From Zopfochytrium polystomum (Eukaryota > Chytridiomycota > Chytridiomycetes > Chytridiales > Chytridiaceae), in contig JAIVFJ010000057.1 in NCBI GenBank assembly GCA_025765615.1, positions 237,501 to 301,500 on the forward strand: a DNA stretch of 64,000 nt. Direction: 5' to 3'. A program made the translations under genes and the position numbers. Position 1 is the stretch's first letter. Each line of letters opens with the position of its first letter. This document shows positions 38,801 through 48,002 of this stretch, in pieces. Under the pieces are notes generated by a model. It had not been told where the DNA came from, ran no database searches, and saw only the letters and a list, made by a program, of their open reading frames with translations.

Positions 38801-39836
38801 GGTGATGCGGACGTGCGGCGAGGAGAAGCTGATGGGCCACCTGGGGGTGGTGCTGTACGAGTACCTGGGCGAGGAGTACCCCGAGGTGCTGGGGTCGATC
38901 CTGAAGGGGCTCAAGTCGATCGTGAACGTGATTGGGATGGGCAGCATGACGCCGCCGATCAAGGACCTGCTGCCGCGGCTGACGCCGATCCTGAAGAACC
39001 GGCACGAGAAGGTGCAGGAGAACTGCATCGACCTCGTGGGGCGGATCGCGGACCGCGGGGCCGAGTTTGTGTCTGCTCGCGAGTGGATGCGCATCTGCTT
39101 TGAGCTGCTGGACCTGCTCAAGGCGCACAAGAAGGGCATCCGGCGGGCGGCGGTCAACACGTTTGGGTACATTGCCAAGGCGATCGGCCCGCAGGACGTG
39201 CTGGCGACGCTGCTCAACAACCTCAAGGTGCAGGAGCGGCAGAACCGCGTGTGCACGACGGTGGCGATCGCGATCGTCGCCGAGACGTGCTCGCCGTTCA
39301 CGGTGCTGCCGGCCCTGATGAACGAGTACCGCGTGCCGGAGCTGAACGTGCAGAACGGCGTGCTCAAGTCGCTGTCTTTTCTCTTCGAGTACATTGGCGA
39401 GATGGGCAAGGACTACATTTACGCGGTGACGCCGCTGCTCGAGGACGCGCTGATGGACCGCGACCTGGTGCACCGGCAGACGGCGTGCACGACGGTCAAG
39501 CACATATCGCTTGGGGTGTTTGGGCTCGGGTGCGAGGACGCGCTGACGCACCTGCTCAACTACGTGTGGCCGAACGTGTTTGAGACCTCCCCGCACGTCA
39601 TCAACGCGGTCATGGACGCGATCGAGGGCACGCGCGTGTCGCTCGGCCCCGGGACGGTGCTGAATTACCTGCTGCAGGGCATGTTCCACCCCGCGCGCCG
39701 GGTGCGCGAGATTTACTGGAAGATTTACAATAACGCGTACATCGGCGCCCAGGACGCGCTGGTGGCGTATTACCCGAAAGTCGAGAGCGACGGGCGCAAT
39801 TGCTACGACAAGTACGAGCTGAGTTATTGTATTTGA
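35803..39836 (+). CDS. SF3B1: SF3B1 (SF3b155/Hsh155), U2 snRNP branch-site factor
   Basis: This HEAT-repeat scaffold of SF3b clamps the U2 snRNA-branch-site duplex. Two exons: 35803-35815 (MADQ plus one base) and 35995-39836, joined in phase, giving 1284 residues against 1304 in human. The N-terminal half has the U2AF-binding tryptophan motifs [35 protein letters not shown] and many TP dipeptides. The HEAT array follows from about residue 400. Residues mutated in human cancers are kept: RNTTARAF (R625 equivalent), ARHTGIK (H662, K666) and [17 protein letters not shown] (K700). The C-terminus [20 protein letters not shown] is near-invariant. One very long exon of 3842 nt stands out among intron-rich neighbours. 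Confidence 0.98.
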
Positions 39837-40304
39837 TTTGAAAAGAAAAGAAAAAAAAAAGCAACCACACGCAACACACACGGCAACAAAATGTTGTTGT
39901 TGTTGTTGTTGTTGTTTTGTGAGTGTAGTGTGTAGTAGCAGTGCTTGCGTTTGTGTGTTTGCGCTTGCTGTGCTGTGACTGATCCCTGGGCAAGTGTGAG
40001 CAAAAAGTGATAAGTGTGTCTGTTGTGTTTTTGGTTGAATGGTTGTCGTTGTATGTTGTTGTTGTTGTTGTTGTTGGTTGGCACCAGTGAAAGAGTGAAA
40101 GGGTGGTCGCAATCTCATTGTGGTCCATCTCTTTTTTGTTTTTTTTCTTCTCTCTCTCTCTCCCTCTCTCTGTCTCTCGAACCAGAAAAAAAAAACAACA
40201 AAAACAGAAAAAGGATTAGTGACAAGGATCGACTCTCTCGCACACACGCAAATACCCTTCAGGGCCACCCAAACATCCTCGACTCGCGCGCGTCGATCGC
40301 CTGA
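39837..40304. other. Intergenic SF3B1-MET22
   Basis: The 468 bp contains GTT repeats (39892-39916 and 40058-40077), a CT-rich run (40148-40178) and A runs. It holds the SF3B1 3' UTR and MET22 promoter; no gene was seen. Confidence 0.55.
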
Positions 40305-40680
40305 ATGAAGCGCGCCGCCGCAGCCGTCGCCACCGCCGCCGTCAAAAAGTCCAAGATGTCTGGTGAGGGCGAGCGGGCGAGCAGGAGAGCAGGAGGGGGG
40401 GCAGGGCAGGGCAGGGCAGGGCAGGCAGGCGAGGAGAGAGGAGAGCCAGCAGCGAGAAGATTTGAAGAGGGAAGGGAGACGGGGCGGCGGACTTGGGAGT
40501 GGGGGGGAACGACGACGACGACGACCGACGACGATTTGGAGGGAGGGAGGGAGGGGTGGGCCCTGTTTTTCTGCCCTCGCCCCACAGCTCTCGCCCACCG
40601 CATGCAACCCGCAACGCAACCGCCTTGCAAAAAACTGACTAATCCGGCAACCCCACCCCAAACCCCACCCCCAACCCAAC

Positions 40681-40720
<40 letters not shown>

Positions 40721-42581
40721 AAAAAACAACAAAAAACAAAAAACGAAAAAAAATTAATTAAAACAACAACAGCGTACGCCCGCGAGCGCGCGGTCGCGGT
40801 CGAGGCCGTGCTGCGCGCGTCGGCCCTGTGCCAGCGCGTCTTTAAGCACGTCGTCGCGGGACAGACCGCGCTCACGAAGGAGGACAAGTCGCCCGTCACG
40901 AGTTGAGAGTTGTTTCGTTGTTTTTGGTTTTGTGTTGTGCGATGTTCATTGCACTCGCACTTGCACTCAATCACACTCACTCACACACACACATACACGT
41001 ACACACACACACCCACACCCACACACACACACACGCACACACGCACATCCACACGCAAACCAGTCGCCGACTTTGGCGCGCAGGCCCTCGTCAACTCGCT
41101 CCTGCACCGCCACTTCCCCGACGACCCCATCGTCGGCGAAGAAGACTCGGCCGACCTGCAAAAGGACCCGCGCCTCCGCGACAAGGTGCTCGACCTCGTC
41201 AACGGCGTGCTCGCGGACGAGAACGTCCTCGTTGTGAGCGATGCGGCGGCGGCGGCGACGGAGGGAGAGGCGGAGGGTGAGGGTGTGGGAGAGGTGAAGA
41301 AGAAGGAGAAGGATGAGGAGAAGGAGGAGAAGATGTCGGCGGAGGAGGTGAGTTTGTTTGTTAGTTGTTTTTTTTTTTTTTTTTTTTTTTTTTTGGTTCG
41401 TTTTCTTTATTTCTGTTTGATATTTGGTTTTGATTTTTTTTGTTTCTGGCGTCCTCCGTCCACACACACAGATGCTTCGGTGCATTGACCTCGGAAACTA
41501 CGCGGGTGGACCAAAGGGACGGTTTTGGACGCTGGATCCGATCGGTACGCGCGTCGCGCTTGTTTCTTTCTTTTTTTTTTTTTTTTTTTTTTTTCGCACT
41601 AGTCACCCACACACTCGCACACACATACACACACACTCACACACAAAAATCAGACGGAACAAAGGGCTTCCTCCGCGGCGAGCAGTTTGCCGTGTGCCTC
41701 GCGCTCGTCGAGGACGGCAAAGTCAACTTTGGCGTGCTCGGATGCCCCAACTTGCCCCTCGACCTCGCCAAACCGGACGGCGAGCGCGGATCGCTGTTTA
41801 TCGCCGCCAGGGGAGAGGGCGCGTATCAGGTATTCAAAGTTTTTTTTTTTTCCTTTTTTCTTTTCTATTTTTTCTTTCTTGTTTGTGTTCTCACAGACAC
41901 ACACATACACACCACCAACACCACACCCACTGCAAAGCGCCCCTTCTCGACCTCGACCGAGACGCGCATCCACGCGAGCGCCGTGACGGACCCGTCGCAG
42001 ACCTTTTTCTGCGAGTCGGTCGAGGCCGGCCACTCGTCGCAGTCGGACGCGGCGCGCATCGGCGCGCTCCTCGGGCTCTCGCGCGACTCGGTCCGCATGG
42101 ACAGCCAGTGCAAGTACGGCGTCGTCGCGCGCGGCGAGGCCGGCATTTACCTGCGCTTGCCCGTCAGCGAGGCGTACCAGGAGAAGATTTGGGTGAGCGC
42201 GTGCGAGCGTGTGTGTTTTATTTTTGAAATTTTGTATGCGGCGACAGATTTTGTAACCCCAAACACGCACACAACATACACAAAAATATATTAAAAAACG
42301 CAAAGGACCACGCGGCCGGCAGTTTGCTGATCGAAGAGTCCGGCGGCGTCGTGACGGACGTGCACGGGCGGCCGCTCGACTTTTCGCGCGGCCGCACGCT
42401 CGCCGGGAACAAGGGCGTTGTGGCGGCGGCGCCGGGCGTCGCGGCGGCCGTCATGGCGGCCGTCAGCAAGGTGCTGGAGGAGAACAAGGAGAAGAAGAAG
42501 GAGAAGGAAGAGAAGGAGAAGGAAGGGGAGAAAAAGAAGGAGGGGGAGAAGGGGGCCAAGGGCGGCGCCGCGTCGCTCTGA
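40305..42581 (+). CDS. MET22: 3'(2'),5'-bisphosphate nucleotidase (MET22/HAL2)
   Basis: This Mg-dependent, Li/Na-sensitive enzyme of the inositol-monophosphatase fold hydrolyses PAP, a by-product of sulfate assimilation, to AMP. Exons: 40305-40362, 40773-40901, 41064-41347, 41472-41544, 41654-41829, 41938-42192, 42306-42581; all junctions are in phase. Motifs: KEDKSPVTIADFGAQALVN, DDPIVGEEDSADL (metal ligands), FWTLDPIDGTKGFLRGEQFA (the DPIDGT spans an intron), and WDHAAGSLLIEESGGVVTDV. Just before LGNYAGGPKGRFW sits an insert of about 35 residues rich in Ala, Glu and Lys; the C-terminus ends in a Lys/Glu-rich tail. Both look like local repeat expansions. Introns carry poly-A, poly-T and CA repeats. 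Confidence 0.95.
40682..40714. repeat. 33-bp poly-A tract in MET22 intron 1
   Basis: An uninterrupted A run on the coding strand lies about 60 bases upstream of the 3' splice site at 40772. It is followed by further A-rich sequence rather than pyrimidines. Confidence 0.92.
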
Positions 42582-42805
42582 TTGTGTTGGAACCGGTCCG
42601 CAATACACTTTTTCCGCTAAAAGAAAAATCTCTGCGCCTCCAGTACTCGGCCTTGTCAGACAGAAGCGTCCGGGGGGAACCGGATCGCAGATCGCCCCTG
42701 TCCCTCCTCGTCGACCTCTCGAATCCAGTGCCGAAATAGCTGCGCGCGCGCGCGCGATCCACATACACCACCAGCTCCCCCCCAAGCCTTCCCTTCCATC
42801 ACACG

Positions 42806-43057
42806 ATGATGCTCGCGGCGCCGCCGCCGGCAGCGTCCGTCGCGGCGGGATCAGCCACGGCAGCGGTACCAGCAGCAGCGACAGTGGCGCCAACAGCCGG
42901 CGGCGTCGGCAGTCGGAACAACGTCGAGGACCTCTACCGCAAGGAGAAGAAGGTCGGCGAGGGAACGTACGCCGTGGTGTACCGAGGTGAAGCGGGGGTT
43001 TTGTTGGGGTGTGGGCGTGATTGTGTCACCGCCCAATTCATTCACACACACCCACTC

Positions 43058-43097
<40 letters not shown>

Positions 43098-44907
43098 GAC
43101 TACCACGCAGGCGTCCACGCCGAGACGGGCCGCCGCGTTGCCATCAAAAAGATCAAGATCGGCCAGTTCAAAGACGGCCTCGACATGTCGGCCATCCGCG
43201 AAGTCAAGTTCTTGCAGGAGCTGCGGCACCCGAATGTGGTCGAGGTAATTTCTTTTATGTCTAACTGCAGGTAGGGACATGAACTTAACAAATAATCCCC
43301 TGCCCCTCCCCGAAAAAAAAAAAAAAAAAAAAAAAAAATTAGCTCATCGACGTCTTCAACCACAAAACCAACCTCAACCTCGTCCTCGAGTTCCTCGACG
43401 CCGACCTCGAAATGATCATCAAGAACAAGAACGTGCTCTTTGGCGCCGGCGACGTCAAGAGCTGGATGCTCATGACCCTCCGCGGAATCTACCACTGCCA
43501 CCGCAGCTACATCCTCCACAGGGACTTGAAGCCGAATAACTTGCTCATCGCCGGCGACGGCCAGCTCAAGCTCGCGGATTTTGGCCTCGCGAGGGATTTT
43601 GGAGAGTATGGAAGGCCGATGACGTCTCAGGTCGTGACGAGGTGAGTGTGAAAGAAGAAGAAGAAGAGGAAGAAAGGGGGGCGAAAGCGTTGTTTGCTTT
43701 TTGGTTTGTTTCCCTGACCCAAGTTGCAAAAAAAAAAAAAAAAAAAAAAAAAAACAACAACAACAACATAAACGTAAACATAAACAAGATGGTACCGCGC
43801 CCCCGAGCTGCTCCTCGGCGGCCAGCACTACGGCTACGGCGTCGACATTTGGGCCATCGGGTGCATCTTTGCCGAGCTCATGCTGCGCACGCCGTACCTG
43901 GCCGGCGACTCGGACCTCGGCCAGCTGCAGACCATCTTTCGCGCCCTGGGCACCCCGACCGAGGACGAGTGGCCGGTGAGAGGGGTGGTGGTTTTGTTCT
44001 TCTTTCATTTTGACTTTTTTTTCGCGGGTTCGGTCGCAAATGGATTTTCTAAATGAACACCCCAACCAAAAAAAAATATATATATATATATATAGGGCCT
44101 GAACGACCTCCCCGACAAGAAGAACCTCGAGTTCCCAATGTTCCCGCGCACCCCGCTCAAGACGCTCTTCACGGCCGCCGGCGACGACGCGCTTGACCTG
44201 CTCGAAAAGATGCTGGTCTACGACCCGGTGAAGCGGATCACGGCGTTTGACGTATGGTGTCGGAGTATAGTTTTTGCGTGGTGATTTTTTTTTCCTTCTT
44301 AACACTTGCACACAAACACACACACACGACACACACACACACAACAAAACCACAAAAAAAAAAAAAAAAATTTAGGCGCTCGACCACTTTTACTTTCGAA
44401 ACATGCCGCGCCCGACGCCGCCTGAGCGTTTGCCCAAGCTCGAGAGCCAGATTGCGGCGTCGGCGGCACCGGCCGGCACTGCGGCCTCGGCAGGCGCTGG
44501 GGTAACAGCGGCGGCTTCGGCGGCGGCGGCGGCGGCGGGGGGACGGGGCAGGGGCAAAGAAGCCGCCGCCGTCGGCACCGGCCAACGCCAAAGCCAACGC
44601 GGGTGCTGCTGCTGCGGGGGGGCCTGACGCGGCTGGTGCGGTGGCGACGGGCGCGGGTGCGGGAGCGGGTGTGAAGCGGAAAGCGGACGGTGAGTGTGTG
44701 TGTGTGTTTTGTTTCCCCGCCCCTCCTTCTGACCCGTATTTACCTACGCGTGTTCTTCTTCTTCTTCTACTTCTTCTCCTTCTTCGTCTTCGTTTCCTTC
44801 TTCTTCTTCGTCTTGTTCGTCGGCCAGAAATGGACGACGCCGCTGCTGCTGGGTCGGGCGCGGCGCCGGTCAAGCTCAAGCTGGCGAGGCGGCTGTTCAC
44901 TACGTGA
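42806..44907 (+). CDS. CDK7: CDK7/KIN28-type cyclin-dependent kinase
   Basis: This is the TFIIH kinase that phosphorylates the RNA polymerase II CTD and, in many organisms, activates other CDKs. Exons: 42806-42986, 43111-43244, 43343-43641, 43789-43975, 44096-44251, 44376-44689, 44828-44907. Motifs: glycine loop [33 protein letters not shown] (lysine), [13 protein letters not shown] (the NN is typical of CDK7), [11 protein letters not shown], activation segment [36 protein letters not shown]. An N-terminal Ala-rich stretch of about 40 residues precedes the kinase. The C-terminal Ala/Gly tail shifts frame at a run of six G (44537-44542): the frame downstream ([15 protein letters not shown], then KRKADEMDD and ARRLFTT) looks genuine and splices in phase, so an extra G is suspected. 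Otherwise the protein ends at 44627. Confidence 0.93.
43060..43096. repeat. 37-bp poly-A tract in CDK7 intron 1
   Basis: A pure A run ends 14 bases before the 3' splice site at 43110. Similar runs lie in intron 2 (43313-43338), intron 3 (43728-43754) and intron 5 (44354-44370). Confidence 0.95.
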
Positions 44908-44933
44908 AGAGTACCACAAACGCAACAACACAC

Positions 44934-44964
<31 letters not shown>

Positions 44965-45618
44965 AAAGGAAAACAAAGTAAGTAATACACGCAAAAAAAA
45001 AAGGAAAGCCGTAGCACCTCGCCCGCTCGCAAAAAAAAAACAAGCAATGGCAGACTGCTGGGTTGTGACCCCATGCCGCTGGTTTTTGTGTGGGATGTTG
45101 TGGGTAGAGAAAATTTGCACACGTTTTTTTTGTCCGTCTTGCGGGATGCTACAATAGAAGATATTCAAGATAACATATTGCTTCTTGCACTTGTAAACAA
45201 CACGTCTCAAGTTCACCTTGACCCCTAATATTTATTATTTTGCAACTTCAGGGGGAGCTACTTTTTTTTTTCACAATCGTAAGAGGCAAACTTGCCTGAT
45301 GATGTGGGTCCGCAAAAATTTGAAGTCCTGCACACAGCGCGAAGCCGCCGAAAAATATTCCAAAAAATTTTAATTATTAGAGGTGTGTTTAAGAACCATC
45401 CAGCAGAACTGTGAGAAAAGAAAAAAAAAAAAAAAAAAAAAGACCAACGTCATCTTGTTCCTCTCATCGCCAGGAACACACGTTAACGTTGACGTTGAGA
45501 TCTTGGCTGTACGACACTACCGTGCTTGCTAAAAAACACAGACACAGTGCTTGCTTACTCAAGCAATGCCTGCGGCACGGCACATTTGTAGTGGATGCTT
45601 TAAGTCGGTTGACTTGTT

Positions 45619-45620
<2 letters not shown>
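44908..45620. other. CDK7 3' flank, AT-rich
   Basis: Poly-A tracts lie at about 44933-44960, 44993-45001 and 45419-45440. No gene or RNA was recognised. It is the left border of the second large repeat island. Confidence 0.5.

Positions 45621-45699
<79 letters not shown>
45621..45699. repeat. (CT)n microsatellite, 79 bp
   Basis: An uninterrupted CT tract ends 8 bp before the solo LTR at 45708. Confidence 0.97.
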
Positions 45700-45702
<3 letters not shown>

Positions 45703-45707
45703 GTAGT

Positions 45708-46125
45708 TGTAAACAGTCTACTCTGAGTGAGCGAGTGGAAGGAGTGAATGAAGTGGAGATGTCTGTTTGTGGGTGGTCCTTCTCCCCAACTTGGAGAGAA
45801 AGAGAAAAAAACTCTGTTATGAATTATATATTGGTACATGATGATGATATACATGCTGTAATAGTTGCTAGGCAAGCGTGACTGGCACAGAGTAAAAACC
45901 TCTCCTATATTATCTGCTTGAGCAGAGGAGGAGGAAAACTGTTGACACTGGGTTTCCGTTCCACTTAATACTCGGAGTATTTGTCATCATCGCAAGCCAG
46001 CGCCCAGGTCTGCATTGGCGGTGGCTCGCTCTCCCATGAGCATCGTGAGAACAATAACTGACAGTCACAATAGGTTCGGGTCCGTCTTGTGCCTCTTGCT
46101 GCTAACCAGTCAGTTCTGCCTAGCA
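45708..46125 (-). repeat. Solo LTR of the copia family (family A) with target duplication
   Basis: A 418-bp inverted copy of the LTR at 3689-4099: on the minus strand it starts TGCTAGGCAGAACTGACTGG and ends GACTGTTTACA. It is flanked by a perfect 5-bp repeat GTAGT (45703-45707 and 46126-46130). No internal sequence adjoins it, so it is a solo LTR. Differences from the first copy are scattered substitutions and small indels. Confidence 0.92.
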
Positions 46126-46130
46126 GTAGT

Positions 46131-47905
46131 ACACACCCAAGGTGAGTATGTCATGTCTTAGTGAGGGCCTGCTTAAGGTGCTGTGGCTGTGGAGCAAAGT
46201 TGGCCCCTCCCACGACGGCATGACACTGCCGACTCTGTGTTGGAGTGAGGGTCACAAGTTGCTGACGAGCTCTGCCGGCGCCAGCCTCGCCCTTGTTGGT
46301 GATTGTGCCTGGTGTGTCGAAAGGGCACCAACAGACTTGAGTCAGTGTGGGGCAAGAAAGCTTGTAGAGCGTGAGCCCTTTTCTTGTTAAGAGCGAAGCA
46401 CCCTTTGTTGCCAAAGTAGATGGAGAGCTGGTGCTCTCAGACAGATTGGTTTTGTTTGGATTGCAGAACACCCTTGTCTTGTGAGAGCAAAGCGCCCTGT
46501 ACGAACGAGGTATCAACTTGAGGTAGAACTTGGAGAGCTTCGTGGGTCAAGGTAGAGGGTATGGTGACTCAGATAATAGTAGTGGTTTTTGTTTGTTGTA
46601 CTCAACGGGAGAGAGAGAGCAGGCAGACGTGACCAGGATCTGGGATGATGCTTCTCTGGAGCTGCTGGGGCTCCCCCTTTTATACTGCAGGTGGTCTCAG
46701 GAATCAGACTTTGGTGATTGCCTTTTAGCTCTGAGAGATAGAGTTTAGACTTTGAGGAGTCAGGAGGCAGGCATGACATCATTATTGCATCATGCTCATT
46801 TGGCTGGAACTTCAATAGAGTTATGTGTGCAAAAGAAGTAAGCCAGGCTCCCTATCAAGCTCCTGTAATCATTCCTATCAAATTGCTAGAGTGAAGCACA
46901 CTCATGTGGTCTACAGACTGGGGATTGAAACCACCTCTAAGCACTCACGCAGTGTCAAAGAGCAGGAGAAGTGTAGACAACACTGGGACCAGCCTGAATG
47001 CCATCTTAACTCATCTTTACTCTTGAAGACAGGTCAGAGGATCTTAAAAAGTGTGGCTATTATGTGCAAACTCCAACAGCCTTGCTGTCCGCACACGCAT
47101 CCTGGGCAGTGTCCCTACCGCCCCTGAACTTGCCTCAGTCCTATTGCTGTGAGAGAGAGTTGTGTGAGTATAAGTGCAACGTGATGAAGCCTGTTGGTCA
47201 AGTGGCCGCCCAGTCGTAGCCCAGTTGGGAGACACAAGTGCGTGCTGCTGGATTAAAAAACTCCCCTCCCCTCCCCTTCCCCTGTTTCCCTTTTCTCTCT
47301 CTTATTCTGCAATATTGTTGCACCCTCTGGAGCACCCTTCTGTTTTCCCCTTGCACCGGCCTTCAGCCAAGTGAGTTATCAGTGCCCGCACCAATCCTTC
47401 AGAGGGTTGTCCCTCTGAACCTCCATTCTTTTCTCCCAGCGCCAAGGAATATGAACTTCCCTGTAATCGTTAATTTTACGAAAATAAGAAATGGTTCCAA
47501 ACATGGGACGGTTTTTTGGGCTGAATAGCGTTAATTTTTTTCACAGCAGTAGTGGACTTGGAATGGCAAACCAGTTCTGTACCAAGGCTGATAAGATGAG
47601 GGGACAGGTTGACAAGGGGGAAAATTTGCATTTACCCTCTGCCCAGCGCCACGAGAACACAAAGTCAGGCCACTGAAGACTTGAGATGGATAGTGAGAAA
47701 GCGAGAGTGAATGGGGGTCTCTCTTATTTTCCAAATGTTTTCAACATGGCTCTCAAAGTTGTAGGATCGTCCAGTCACCACACAACACCTTGATCGCTTT
47801 GCTCTTGTCGTCATCATCACGTCATGCCAATTGAGTGAACACCATTGTATCATATTCATGCTACACTGCAACTTCTGCCTGACGTCTGTCTGTGTTTGTG
47901 AATGA
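46131..47905. other. Repeat-island DNA without recognisable gene
   Basis: A block around 46530-46870 resembles an LTR in layout (CCCCCTTTTATACTGC, a TATA-like box near 46674, within unique flanks), but TG...CA ends and a target duplication were not found. Two diverged copies of a motif of about 25 bases (AGAGCGAAGCACCCTTT at about 46390; AGAGCAAAGCGCCCTGT at about 46483) lie about 93 bp apart. Open frames here are short and unrecognised. Confidence 0.4.
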
Positions 47906-48002
47906 AAACAGTCTACTCTGAGTGAGTGAGTGGATGGAGAGAATGAAGCGGAGTTGTGTGTTTTGTGGGTGGTCCTTCTTCCCAACTTGGAGAGAAAGAG
48001 AA
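47906..48002 (-). repeat. Fragment of the copia-family LTR
   Basis: About 97 bp match the terminal part of the LTR at 3689-4099 in inverse orientation (AACAGTCTACTCTGAGTGAG ... CCCAACTTGGAGAGAAAGAG). The remainder of the LTR is missing, and no target duplication was seen. Confidence 0.75.

Noticed and set aside
36924..40739. A very long minus-strand open frame of about 1271 codons antisense to SF3B1
   Set aside because: Its translation is Arg/His/Val-rich without any domain. It follows from the GC-biased third codon position of SF3B1 in the opposite frame.
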